Below are positions 7,927 through 16,388 of a stretch of DNA of 64,000 nt, in pieces. The DNA is from Azospirillum endophyticum (GTDB lineage: Bacteria > Pseudomonadota > Alphaproteobacteria > Azospirillales > Azospirillaceae), in NCBI RefSeq assembly GCF_016595245.1, contig NZ_JAENHM010000073.1, positions 186,001-250,000 on the forward strand, read 5' to 3'. The notes under the pieces are model-generated. The model ran no database searches. It worked only from the letters and a program-made list of their open reading frames with translations, and was not told the origin of the DNA. The stretch's first letter is position 1; every line of letters starts with the position of its first letter. The translations under genes were made by a program, and so were the position numbers.

Positions 7927-9304
7927 GCCGCCGTCCTCCGGGCCATCGTCCTCTCGGCCATCGTCTCCGGGGCCATCGTCTCCGGGGCCATCGTCTCCGG
8001 GGCCATCGTCCCTGGCGAAGGCCGGCGGCCTGGCCGGTCTGGGCGGGGTCGCGCTGGCGGTGCTGCTGGCGGTCGATCTGCTGGAAATCGGCGGGATCGC
8101 CCTGCGTGCCGGGCTTGCCGTAGCCAGCATGGCGGCGCTGGGCGGCACGATGCTGTTCCTGCGCCGTGCCGGCGCGGTGATCGATCAGTTGGTCGGCGTG
8201 AACCAAGCGATCGCCGCTGGCGATTTCGAGGCGCGGGTGATCGGCATCCGCGAGGGCGGGGCGCTGGGCGAGCTGATGCACGCCACCAACGACGCCATCG
8301 ACCGCATCGACGCCTTCGTGCGCGAGGCCACCGCCTCCATGCATGTGGTCTCGGAACACAAGTATTTCCGCCGAATCGTGCTGCGCGGCATGCAGGGCGG
8401 CTTCCTGCACGCCAGCCGCACCATCAATGCCGCGACCGAGAGCATCTCGCAGAAGGTCGCGGGCTTCGCCGGCGTGACGCGGCGCTTCGAAGGCCAGATC
8501 CAGAGCGTCTGCGGCGAGGTGGCGGACACCGCCCACCGGCTGGAGGTCTCCGCCCGCAGCATGGAGACGGATGCGACCCAGGCGACCGGCAAGGCGTCGT
8601 CGGTCGCGGCCTCCGCCGCCCAGACCGGCAGCAATGTCGGCAGCGTCGCCACCGCGACCGAGGAACTGTCCGCCTCCATCACCGAGATCGCGCGCCAGAT
8701 CGGCGAGGTCGCCCAGGTGGCGGAAGACGCCGCCGGAGAGGCCGAACGGTCCAACGCGCTGGTCGGCACCCTGTCGGGCGCCGCGCGCACGGTGGGCGAG
8801 GTCGTCACCCTGATCGACGACATCGCCGGCCGGACCAACCTGCTGGCGCTGAACGCCACCATCGAGGCCGCCCGTGCCGGCGAGGCCGGCAAGGGCTTCG
8901 CCGTGGTGGCGCAGGAGGTCAAGCGGCTGGCCGACCAGACCGCCAGGGCCACCGGCGACATCACCGCCCAGATCGCCGGCATCCGGTCCTCCACCGACGA
9001 GGCGGTGGCCGCCATCGTCGGGATCGGCCGCACCATCGACGCCATCAACCGGATCGCCGCCGGCATCAGCGCCGGGATCGAGCAGCAGGGTTCCGCCGTG
9101 CGCGAGATCGTCGTCAACATGGAGCAGGCCGCCGCCGGCACCCGCGCGGTGTCCGACGACATCCGCGACGTCACCGACGCCGCCGGCCGCACCAGCGGCA
9201 CCGCGCACGAGGTGTTCGCCGCGTCCGAGCGGATGGCTGCGGAGGCCGACCGCCTGACCCGCGAGGTGCAGCATTTCCTGGACGAAATGCACCGCGTCGC
9301 CTGA
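7901..9304 (+). CDS. Methyl-accepting chemotaxis protein without periplasmic domain
   Basis: Chemotaxis transducer of 467 residues. It starts inside the PAS gene. The order is a Ser/Pro/Gly repeat leader (about residues 8-37, from 15-bp DNA repeats), two close hydrophobic segments (about 42-62 and 66-90) with almost no periplasmic loop, a HAMP-like region, a linker (SEHKYFRRIVLRGMQGGF) and the MCP signalling domain with tip GRTNLLALNATIEAARAGE. Lack of a ligand-binding domain and overlap with the PAS gene suggest a split Aer-type receptor, with the PAS module supplied in trans. That pairing is inferred. Confidence 0.9.
   Translation: MTNSSSPFKPPSSGPSSSRPSSPGPSSPGPSSPGPSSLAKAGGLAGLGGVALAVLLAVDLLEIGGIALRAGLAVASMAALGGTMLFLRRAGAVIDQLVGVNQAIAAGDFEARVIGIREGGALGELMHATNDAIDRIDAFVREATASMHVVSEHKYFRRIVLRGMQGGFLHASRTINAATESISQKVAGFAGVTRRFEGQIQSVCGEVADTAHRLEVSARSMETDATQATGKASSVAASAAQTGSNVGSVATATEELSASITEIARQIGEVAQVAEDAAGEAERSNALVGTLSGAARTVGEVVTLIDDIAGRTNLLALNATIEAARAGEAGKGFAVVAQEVKRLADQTARATGDITAQIAGIRSSTDEAVAAIVGIGRTIDAINRIAAGISAGIEQQGSAVREIVVNMEQAAAGTRAVSDDIRDVTDAAGRTSGTAHEVFAASERMAAEADRLTREVQHFLDEMHRVA
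7931..8012 (+). repeat. 15-bp tandem repeats in the MCP N-terminal leader
   Basis: About five tandem 15-bp units (core GGGGCCATCGTCTCC) encode the PGPSS repeats at the start of the MCP. The last three units are identical or nearly so, which suggests recent expansion. Unit length is a multiple of three, so copy-number change keeps frame. Confidence 0.9.
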
Positions 9305-9683
9305 TGGCGCTTTTTGCGGTGCGTCGGTGTGGGCGGCATCAACTGCCCGGCGAATGTGCACGGCATGTGCATGGGTTTTTGCAATGCGGAATTGATCTGG
9401 CGTCTTTGGTGGCTAATAAGAATTTTTATTGCGAATTTTGCGAGAATTCGTATTACGTTTCGGCAACAAGACTGTCATGCCAATGACAAGTTCGCAGCCC
9501 ATTGAGCAACCCGGCGCCAGCATGCCTGCCGTTTCAGCACCTTAGCCGGCGGATCCTGCTGGAAGATCAGGGGGGCGGACATCATCCGCGGCCAACTGCC
9601 GCGGAAATCGGGAGGGGCGGGCGGATGGCCGTGACCCGGCGACCATTGGCACGGCTTTTGATGAGGGGGAAACAGGGACGGTC
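9305..9683. other. Intergenic gap, AT-rich in part
   Basis: About 380 bp with no supportable gene. The segment near 9370-9480 is clearly AT-richer than its surroundings and probably carries the promoter of the next gene. No terminator or operator motif was recognised. Confidence 0.4.
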
Positions 9684-10730
9684 ATGACGGGGGACAAGAC
9701 GATGAGCATGGCGGGCACCGATCTGTTCGAGCTGTCGCGGGGCGTGCTGGATGTTGCCTCGAAGAAGGTGTCCTTGATCGAGGACATCACCCGGCGCACC
9801 AAGATGCTGGCCATGAACGCCCTGATCGAGGCGGCACGGGCCGGCGACGCCGGGCGCGGCTTCGCCGTCGTCGCCAACGAGGTGTCGGAGATCTCGACAC
9901 AGGTGAACAGCATCACCAAGGAGCTGCGGTCGGAGATCGTGGCGCGCGTCGACCACCTGACCACCACCGGCAGCGCCATGGTGCAGGAGATGCACGGCAA
10001 GCGGCTGGCCGACCTGTCGCTGAACATGATCGAGATCATCGACCGCAACCTGTATGAGCGGTCCTGCGACGTGCGCTGGTGGGCCACCGACAGCGCCGTG
10101 GTCGATTGCGTCGCCGATCCGACCGAGGCGGCGCGCCGCCATGCCTCGCGCCGGCTGGGCGTGATCCTGGAATCCTACACGGTCTATCTCGACCTCTGGA
10201 TCGCCGACCGCAACGGCACCGTCATCGCCAACGGCCGGCCGGACCGCTATCCCGGCGCCCGCGGCGCCAACGTGTCCGACGAGCCGTGGTTCCGGCAGGC
10301 GCTGGCCACACGCAACGGCGGCGAGTTCACCGTCGGCGACGTCGCCCGCAACCGCGGCCTGGACGACCGTGTCGTCGCCACCTATGCCACCGCCATCCGC
10401 CGCGATGGCGAATCGGATGGCGACGCCATCGGCGTGCTCGGCATCTTCTTCGACTGGGAACCGCAGGCCGCCGCGGTGGTCGAGGGCGTCCGGTTGGAGG
10501 CCGGGGAGCGCGAGAAGTCGCGCTGCCTGCTGCTCGACGCCCGCCACCGGGTCATCGCCTCGTCCGACGGCCGCGGCCTCTTGACCGAGACGGTTCCGCT
10601 GCGCCGCAATTCCGGCAGCATGGGCCATTACTCCGACGACAAGGGCCGTCTGGTCGGCTACGCCCTGACGCCGGGTTACGAGACCTACAAGGGGCTCGGC
10701 TGGTACGGGGTCATCGTCCAGGAGCGGTGA
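9684..10730 (+). CDS. Soluble protein with N-terminal MCP-tip segment and C-terminal Cache domain
   Basis: Protein of 348 residues with inverted chemoreceptor order. A short piece of MCP signalling domain is at the N-terminus (residues 38-60, TKMLAMNALIEAARAGDAGR, then FAVVANEVSEIS). A PAS/Cache-like sensor follows at about 120-345 (DLWIADRNGTVIANGR, DEPWFRQAL, GVLGIFFDWEP, GYETYKGLGWYGVI). No transmembrane segment or HAMP is visible, so it is probably cytoplasmic. The ATG at 9684 has AGGGACGG upstream. The MCP part is much shorter than a full signalling hairpin, so whether it can enter CheA/CheW arrays is open. It lies in the sensory cluster with the PAS and MCP genes. Confidence 0.85.
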   Translation: MTGDKTMSMAGTDLFELSRGVLDVASKKVSLIEDITRRTKMLAMNALIEAARAGDAGRGFAVVANEVSEISTQVNSITKELRSEIVARVDHLTTTGSAMVQEMHGKRLADLSLNMIEIIDRNLYERSCDVRWWATDSAVVDCVADPTEAARRHASRRLGVILESYTVYLDLWIADRNGTVIANGRPDRYPGARGANVSDEPWFRQALATRNGGEFTVGDVARNRGLDDRVVATYATAIRRDGESDGDAIGVLGIFFDWEPQAAAVVEGVRLEAGEREKSRCLLLDARHRVIASSDGRGLLTETVPLRRNSGSMGHYSDDKGRLVGYALTPGYETYKGLGWYGVIVQER

Positions 10731-10812
10731 ACCTGCCGCTTCCAAGCCTGTCGCCTTCGGGGCCGGGGCCGGGATACACTCCCGGCCCTGTTCCGTTCCG
10801 GGGGTCGCGATC

Positions 10813-11805
10813 ATGCCCACCCAACAGCTTACCGTTTACCGAGAGAGCTTTCCCATCCGCGGCGCCTTCCGCATCTCGCGCGGCGCCAAGACCGAAGCCG
10901 CGGTGGTGGTGGCGGAGGTGAGCGACGGCCGCCATCGCGGCCGCGGCGAATGCGTGCCCTATGCCCGCTATGGCGAAAGCGTCGACGGGGTCGTCGCCGC
11001 GCTGGAGGCGATGGCCGAGTTGTTTGCCGGTGGCCTCGACCGTGCGGCGCTGGCCCGGTTGATGCCGGCCGGCGCCGCTCGCAACGCGCTGGACTGCGCC
11101 CTGTGGGACCTGGAGGCCAAGCGCAGCGGCGTGCCCGCCTGGACGCTGGCCGGGCTGGCCGAGCCGCCGGGGCCGCTGGTCACCTGCTACACGCTGAGCG
11201 TCGACGAGCCGGACGCCATGGCCGCGGCGGCCCGCGACCGGGCGCCGCGCCATCCGCTGCTGAAGATGAAGCTGACGGGGGAGGGCGATCTCGACCGGGT
11301 CCGCGCCGTCCGCGCCGCCGCGCCCGCCGCCCGGCTGGTGGTCGACGCCAACGAGGGCTGGACGCTGGACCAGTTGCACCGCTTCGCCCCGGTGCTCGCC
11401 GGGCTGGGCGTCGAGATGATCGAGCAGCCGCTGCCCGCCGGCCAGGACGAGGTCTTGCGCGGCATCGATTGTCCGGTGCCGCTCGGTGCCGACGAGTCCT
11501 GCCACGGGCTGGGCTCGCTGGAGCGGCTGCGCGGGCTCTATCAAGTGGTGAACGTCAAGCTGGACAAGACCGGCGGCCTGACCGAGGCGCTGGCCATGAC
11601 CCGGGCCGCCCATGTCCTGGGCTTCGAGGTGATGGTCGGCTGCATGGTCGCCACCTCGCTCGCCATGGCCCCGGCGATGCTGGTGGGGCAGGGCACGCGC
11701 TATGTCGACCTGGACGGTCCGCTGCTGCTGGCCCGCGACCGCGAACCGGGGCTGGTCTATGACGGCGCGGTGGTCCAGCCGCCGGTCGCGGAGCTGTGGG
11801 GGTAA
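10813..11805 (+). CDS. Dipeptide epimerase (L-Ala-D/L-Glu epimerase type), enolase superfamily
   Basis: Enolase-superfamily enzyme of 330 residues. The muconate-lactonizing subgroup pattern is complete: catalytic KMK after LL (LLKMKLTGEGD), metal ligands in VVDANEGW, MIEQPL and GADES, and the second acid/base lysine in VNVKLDKTGG. This fits L-Ala-D/L-Glu epimerases, which act in murein peptide recycling. Substrate specificity among dipeptide epimerases cannot be fixed from sequence alone. It starts at the ATG at 10813, 82 bp after the Cache protein, and ends convergent to phhB. Confidence 0.85.
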   Translation: MPTQQLTVYRESFPIRGAFRISRGAKTEAAVVVAEVSDGRHRGRGECVPYARYGESVDGVVAALEAMAELFAGGLDRAALARLMPAGAARNALDCALWDLEAKRSGVPAWTLAGLAEPPGPLVTCYTLSVDEPDAMAAAARDRAPRHPLLKMKLTGEGDLDRVRAVRAAAPAARLVVDANEGWTLDQLHRFAPVLAGLGVEMIEQPLPAGQDEVLRGIDCPVPLGADESCHGLGSLERLRGLYQVVNVKLDKTGGLTEALAMTRAAHVLGFEVMVGCMVATSLAMAPAMLVGQGTRYVDLDGPLLLARDREPGLVYDGAVVQPPVAELWG

Positions 11806-11816
11806 GTATCGGCTGA

Positions 11817-12227
11817 CTATGCCCCCTGGACATAGGGCGGCGGCGGGGTGCCCACCGACGCCGGCACATAGGGCGCGTCGGCCAACCCGTTGACCTTGGC
11901 GGCCATGACGAAGTCGTTTTCGTGCAAGCCCTTGATCTTGTGGGTCCAGAAGGCGACGGAGCAGTGGCCCCAGCCGTAACGGATCTCGGCATGGTGGCCT
12001 TCCGCCTCGCAGAGGGTGCCGACCTGGTGGGCGAAGGCCTGGGCCTGGGCGAAGTCGGGGAACTTGAAGTCGCGTTCGATGCGGTCGGGATCCTCCTTCA
12101 GGACCCAGCCCGGCACCTGCACCAGATAGGAGGCGGCCATCGCCCGGTCCATCGGCGGTATCCCGCCGCGGCAGGGCTCGCAGGTCTTGGCCGCCAGTTC
12201 CTGCGTCGTCGGCGCCTGTGGTGTCAT
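11817..12227 (-). CDS. phhB: Pterin-4a-carbinolamine dehydratase
   Basis: Dehydrates 4a-hydroxytetrahydropterin during regeneration of the cofactor of aromatic amino-acid hydroxylases. It has 136 residues. The active-site signature is present as EGHHAEIRYGWGHCSVAFWT, with the paired histidines. The N-terminal part (CEPCRGGIPPMD) is typical of alphaproteobacterial members. A short Pro/Gly tail (VGTPPPPYVQGA) extends the C-terminus. No phenylalanine hydroxylase gene is in the window. Convergent with the epimerase gene, ending 11 bp from it. Confidence 0.9.
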   Translation of the reverse strand: MTPQAPTTQELAAKTCEPCRGGIPPMDRAMAASYLVQVPGWVLKEDPDRIERDFKFPDFAQAQAFAHQVGTLCEAEGHHAEIRYGWGHCSVAFWTHKIKGLHENDFVMAAKVNGLADAPYVPASVGTPPPPYVQGA

Positions 12228-12404
12228 CCCGGTGTCTCCCTTGTTGGTGGCCCCAGTTGGCGGCCCCAGTTGGCGGCCATTGTTGAGGGTGGCGGCGGTC
12301 TGGGTTAGAAGCCTACCGCCTTACAAGCTTGGGATCGGGCCGGTGCTTCGGCAACCCCGGCATCCTGCCTGCGACCGACAGATGCACTTTTGGGAAGCGA
12401 TCCG

Positions 12405-13010
12405 ATGACAGACCTGCGCAGCGACATGCCCTTCGCCGACTACCAGCACCCAACCAAGCCGGTGGACGGGCCGCGGCTGGCCATCGTCGGCGAGGCACCG
12501 GGGGCCGAGGAGGCGCGGCTGGGCAAACCCTTCGTCGGCCGCAGCGGCAAGCTGCTGGACGAATCGCTGGCGGCCGTCGGGATCGAGCGGGCGGAATGCC
12601 TGGTCGCCAACGTCTTCCGCTACCAGCCGCCGGGCAACAAGGTGGGGCATTTCTTCTCCTCGCGCGCCCGCGCCCGCAAGGAGGGGCGCGAGATCGACGA
12701 GAGCTGGGGCGCCTTCGGCACGTCGGACCGGCTGCTGGCCGAATTCGCTGGGGAAATCGAGCATCTGCGCGCCACACTGGCCGAGTACCGTCCGTCGGTG
12801 ATCGTGGCGTTGGGCCGCACGCCGACCTGGGCGCTGACGGGCGAGAACGGGATCCTGCAGCTGCGCGGCAAGGTGCTGCCCTGCCGCCTGCTGGAGGGGG
12901 TGGAGGTGGTGCCGACCTTCCATCCCAGCTACCTGCTGCGCGGCCAACTGGTGGAACAGCCGACCTTCCTGGCCGACTTGCGTCTCGCCGTCTCCCGCCT
13001 CAATCGTTAG
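12405..13010 (+). CDS. Uracil-DNA glycosylase superfamily protein, cluster cysteines missing
   Basis: Protein of 201 residues with the UDG superfamily fold. Motif 1 region is GEAPGAEEARLGKPFVGR followed by SGKLLDE, then NVFRYQPPGNK, and motif 2 is HPSYLLR. This is the family 4/5-like arrangement, and a role in removing uracil from DNA is expected. The usual family-4 iron-sulfur ligands are absent: there is no CxxC near the N-terminus, and the Cys of the VKCRPP motif is Tyr here. It is therefore a divergent, probably cluster-free member. The ATG at 12405 was chosen for its GGAAG site; an in-frame TTG lies at 12390. Confidence 0.8.
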   Translation: MTDLRSDMPFADYQHPTKPVDGPRLAIVGEAPGAEEARLGKPFVGRSGKLLDESLAAVGIERAECLVANVFRYQPPGNKVGHFFSSRARARKEGREIDESWGAFGTSDRLLAEFAGEIEHLRATLAEYRPSVIVALGRTPTWALTGENGILQLRGKVLPCRLLEGVEVVPTFHPSYLLRGQLVEQPTFLADLRLAVSRLNR

Positions 13011-13020
13011 ATCGACCCGG

Positions 13021-13680
13021 TCAGGCGTCAGGCAGCAGGCGCCAGATCGTCGTCTCGCGGACCTCCCGGTCCTCCAGCTCCAGCGAGGTCGGGACGGTGT
13101 AGCGCGCCACCCTCTCGATCCCGCCGGTGGGGACATAGGCGCGGCCGGGATCGCCCAGCAGCACCAGCGTGCCGGTGGCGGCGACCCCGCGCAGCCAGGC
13201 CGTGACCCGCTCCGCCATCGGCTTCTCGTAGCAGACGTCGCCGGCCAGCACCACGTCGATGCCCGGCAGCGGGCGGCCGACCAGATCGGCGCTGACCGTC
13301 TTGACCTCCACCCCGTTGGCCTCGGCGTTCAGCGCGATGGCCGCCAGCGAGAAGCGGTCGATGTCGCAGGACTGCACCCGCGCCGCGCCCGCCTTCATCG
13401 CGGCGATGCCGACCAGCCCGGTCCCTGCGGCAAAATCGAGCACCGACTTGCCGGCCACCAGCTCCGGCCGGTCGAGCAGGAGCCGTGCCACTGCCTGTCC
13501 GCCCGGCCAAGCGAAGGCCCAGTACGGCGGTGGCAAATTTGTGGCGGCCAAGGTCTCCTCGGTTGCCTGCCACAGTGGCGTGACCTCGGTGGCAAGATGA
13601 AGCTGGATTTCCGGCAGCAGCGGCGTGGTCGTCAGCGTCGTGTTGTCGCGGACGAAATCTGGCGGGGATGCGTTGTTCAT
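13021..13680 (-). CDS. Class I SAM methyltransferase, ETFB-lysine methyltransferase (METTL20)-like
   Basis: Methyltransferase of 219 residues. SAM-binding motif I is VLDFAAGTGLVGIAA and the acidic post-I strand is CDIDRF. The PPYWAFAWPGGQA segment and the LAGDVCYE motif are typical of the ETFB-lysine methyltransferase/Nnt1-like group. Bacterial homologues methylate lysines of the electron-transfer flavoprotein beta subunit; this substrate is inferred. Start set at the ATG at 13680 (MNNASPPDF), where similarity begins; an upstream in-frame ATG at 13764 would add 28 unconserved residues. Convergent with the UDG gene, with 10 bp between stops. Confidence 0.8.
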   Translation of the reverse strand: MNNASPPDFVRDNTTLTTTPLLPEIQLHLATEVTPLWQATEETLAATNLPPPYWAFAWPGGQAVARLLLDRPELVAGKSVLDFAAGTGLVGIAAMKAGAARVQSCDIDRFSLAAIALNAEANGVEVKTVSADLVGRPLPGIDVVLAGDVCYEKPMAERVTAWLRGVAATGTLVLLGDPGRAYVPTGGIERVARYTVPTSLELEDREVRETTIWRLLPDA

Positions 13681-13822
13681 ACGAGGTTTCCCAAGGGGCT
13701 CCGCTGTTGGGAGGACGGCCGGCGATGGCTTATCAATGTTACATAATTCAAACGGTGTAGACACAGCTGCGAACCCGTGTTACCCGTTCCAACCAGGGGA
13801 AAACAGAAGGATTGGGGGAGTC

Positions 13823-14674
13823 ATGCGGCAGAGGGGAACCGCCATCGGCCTTTCGCTTGCGGCTTTGATCGCGCTGAGCCCCCTTACCGTGTCGACGGCC
13901 GCCGCACAAGACGGCGATTGTGTGCGTACGGTCCGTTCCATCTCCGACTTCACGATCCGCGGCGACGCCTGGACCTGGTGGGATCATGCCGCCGGCCAGT
14001 ATGACCGCGAACACCGCCCGGCCATCGGCTCCGTCCTCGTCTTCAAGCGCACCGGCCACATGCGCCGCGGCCACGTCTCGCTGGTCAGCGCGGTGATCGA
14101 CCGCCGCACCATCGAGGTCGACCACAGCTGGATCGACGGCGACGGGCTGCGCCGCGGCATGCGGGTGGTCGACGTGTCCAGCAACAACGATTGGTCCGCC
14201 GTCCGCGTCTGGCACGAGCCGACCGACCAGATGGGGCTGCGCGTCTACGCCGCCTACGGCTTCATCATGCCGGACGGCGAATCGGACGCTCCGCGCGGCG
14301 GCCGGGTGCTCGATGCCGGCGACCGCGGCATGGACCAGGGCTTCGCCAGCAGCCCGCGCGGCCGCGCCAAGGTCAACGGCCCGCGCATGATGGAAGCGTC
14401 GCTGCACCCGCAGAAGGGCCACAGCGTCTCGGTTCCCGGCCGCAAGCCGCAGAGCCTGCCGACCACCGCCGTCGCTTCCCATGCTCCGCAGAAGCCGCAG
14501 CGCATGGACGTCGCCGTGCTGCCGTCCCGCAAGCCGGGCGGTGCGCATGCCACCCAGGCTCCGGTGACGGTCGCCGAGCTTTCCGGTCCCGGCAGCCGCC
14601 GCACCGTCGCCCCCAGCCGCAAGCCCGGCTCCGGAAACTCCGTTGCCCAGATGGCCGATACCAGCGAGCGCTGA
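13823..14674 (+). CDS. Secreted CHAP-domain protein
   Basis: Exported protein of 283 residues. A signal peptide is clear (RQRGTAIGLSLAALIALSPL, cleavage near AAAQD). A CHAP-like cysteine peptidase/amidase domain follows (about 30-140): CVRTVRSISDF supplies the Cys and GHVSLVSAV the His. These enzymes usually cut peptidoglycan cross-links. The C-terminal half (about 150-283) is low-complexity, basic and Pro/Ser-rich, with recurring SRKPG/GRKP motifs, possibly for wall attachment. A GGGGGAG site precedes the ATG at 13823. The gene ends at a rho-independent terminator. The substrate was not determined. Confidence 0.8.
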   Translation: MRQRGTAIGLSLAALIALSPLTVSTAAAQDGDCVRTVRSISDFTIRGDAWTWWDHAAGQYDREHRPAIGSVLVFKRTGHMRRGHVSLVSAVIDRRTIEVDHSWIDGDGLRRGMRVVDVSSNNDWSAVRVWHEPTDQMGLRVYAAYGFIMPDGESDAPRGGRVLDAGDRGMDQGFASSPRGRAKVNGPRMMEASLHPQKGHSVSVPGRKPQSLPTTAVASHAPQKPQRMDVAVLPSRKPGGAHATQAPVTVAELSGPGSRRTVAPSRKPGSGNSVAQMADTSER

Positions 14675-14702
14675 GTGCAACCGCATTTGATTTTCGGGAA
14701 GG

Positions 14703-14726
14703 GCGGAGCTTTGCTCCGCTCTTTTC
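14703..14726 (+). terminator. Terminator of the CHAP-protein gene
   Basis: Stem GCGGAGC/GCTCCGC (14703-14709 with 14713-14719), a TTT loop, then TCTTTTC. It lies 28 nt after the stop codon. Confidence 0.85.
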
Positions 14727-14937
14727 GTTTGTACGGCCGTTTGAGCGTGAGCCTCGATCGCTCACCCCGGCTCACTTGTTAAGTGACGCACAAAACCTCA
14801 AACCTTTGTAAGTCTCTGGAATCAAATGAACTCTGCGTCATCCCCGCGAAGGAGCCTGTGAAGGAATCGGTGACTCGCTGAGAGAAGCCCCGAGTTCGAA
14901 CTAGGTCGCGTTGGATCGCATCTGCGCGTCCCTCGGC

Positions 14938-15023
14938 CGTCATTCCCGCGAAGGCGGGACTCCAGCCTTTACAAGCACTTGTGTTGAAAATCCTGGTTCC
15001 CCGCCTCCGCGGGGATGACGGCG
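14938..15023. repeat. Long imperfect inverted repeat of REP-like units
   Basis: The first arm (about 14938-14967, beginning CCGTCATTCCCGCGAAGG) is the reverse complement of the second (about 14993-15023, ending GCGGGGATGACGG) with a few mismatches, around a ~26-bp spacer. Related partial units occur at about 14836-14853 and 15085-15102. This is typical of extragenic palindromic elements. The surrounding 14727-15203 holds no supportable gene. Confidence 0.7.
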
Positions 15024-15203
15024 GATAAGGGGCGTACTTGGCTTCGACAGCAATCGAACCTGCAAGCCGGCGCCTCTGCGCCTTTGCGGGAGTGACGGCC
15101 AAGGATGCGGTTCGATTGCAATAGGTCACACAAAGCACAAATGCGTGCCTCACGCTGTGCCAGTACCGGGAGGGGGCGGTCGAAGCCGCCCCGGGATGCC
15201 CCC

Positions 15204-16151
15204 CTATAGCTTCCCCGCCAGGATCGCCGCCAGCACCAGCCAGCCGAACCAGCGGTTGGACTTGAACTTGTCCAGGCAGTCGCCCTGATCGTCCGGCCGC
15301 CATGTGGCGACCTGCCAAGCCAGCTGCAACGCCGCCAAGGACAGCACCGGCAGGAACAGGCCGCCCAGCCCGGCCAGCCGGCCGGCGATGCCGATGCCGA
15401 CATAGGTCAGGGTGTAGAAGCCGTAGATCCAGATCTTGCTCTGGTCGCCGAGCCGCAACGCGGTGGACTTCACGCCGATGCGGGCGTCGTCCTCCTTGTC
15501 CTGGTGGGCATAGATGGTGTCGTAGCCCAGCGTCCAGGCCACGCCCGTCACATAGAGCGCCACCGCCGGCCAGCCGACATCGTTCTGAACGGTGGCCCAG
15601 CCCATCAGGGCGCCCCAGTTGAAGGTCAGCCCCAGGAAGGCCTGCGGCCACCAGGTGATCCGTTTCATCAGCGGGTAGGTGAAGACCAGCAGAAGCGACA
15701 GAACGCCCAGCCCGATGGCCGTCATTCCCAGCTGGACCAGGATCAGCAGAGACACCAGGAGCTGGGCCAGCAGGAAGACCAGCGCCTGGCGCACCGACAC
15801 CTGTCCCGACGGGATCGGGCGGGAGCGGGTGCGCTCCACCATCGCGTCGAATTTGCGGTCCAGGATATCGTTCACGGTGCAGCCGGCGCCGCGCATCAGC
15901 ACCGCGCCGACCGCGAACAGCGCCATCAGCCCGACCAGCGACGGCCAATCCCGGAAAGGCTGCGGCATCGCCAGCGCCAGGCTCCACCAGCACGGGAACA
16001 GCAGCAGCCATGTTCCGATCGGCCGGTCGAGACGCGCCAGCGTGACATAAGGGCGCAGGCTGGCCGGAATCCGGCGGGCGATCCAGCCGTCCCGGCGGAT
16101 ATCGGTGTAGCCGGACTCGGGAAGAGTCGGGCCGGAGGACGCAGTGGGCAT
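15204..16151 (-). CDS. ubiA: 4-hydroxybenzoate polyprenyltransferase
   Basis: Integral inner-membrane prenyltransferase of ubiquinone biosynthesis that attaches the polyprenyl tail to 4-hydroxybenzoate. It has 315 residues and about eight or nine transmembrane helices. The two Asp-rich motifs are present: NDILDRKFD at 94-102 and YAHQDKEDD at about 214-222, which bind Mg and the polyprenyl diphosphate. Start is the ATG at 16151. It diverges from the receiver gene at 16389, and no other ubi gene is in view. Confidence 0.95.
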   Translation of the reverse strand: MPTASSGPTLPESGYTDIRRDGWIARRIPASLRPYVTLARLDRPIGTWLLLFPCWWSLALAMPQPFRDWPSLVGLMALFAVGAVLMRGAGCTVNDILDRKFDAMVERTRSRPIPSGQVSVRQALVFLLAQLLVSLLILVQLGMTAIGLGVLSLLLVFTYPLMKRITWWPQAFLGLTFNWGALMGWATVQNDVGWPAVALYVTGVAWTLGYDTIYAHQDKEDDARIGVKSTALRLGDQSKIWIYGFYTLTYVGIGIAGRLAGLGGLFLPVLSLAALQLAWQVATWRPDDQGDCLDKFKSNRWFGWLVLAAILAGKL

Positions 16152-16388
16152 GACGGCGGCGTTTCCGCTGTGCTATGGAGATGTCGGAATGGTAATGATG
16201 GCGAAGGTATCGGGCTGCCGCCCGGGCGGCAAGCGCGACGCGCCGACCGGCCAAGTGTCTTTCCCGGTGTTAGGTGCGGCGAAAAGGCCGGGCCTGGGCT
16301 GTGGAAAATTGCAGTTCCGGGACTTGCACGCGCCAAAATCGTACCAATACTGTTTCTTTACCATAACCCTAGCGGCTTGCAATCTTAA

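Noticed and set aside
7931..8012. CRISPR-like or regulatory tandem array
   Set aside because: The 15-bp units are in-frame coding repeats without spacers.
7700..9361. Minus-strand open frame opposite the MCP cluster
   Set aside because: Low-complexity antisense translation; the plus-strand MCP signalling domain is clear.
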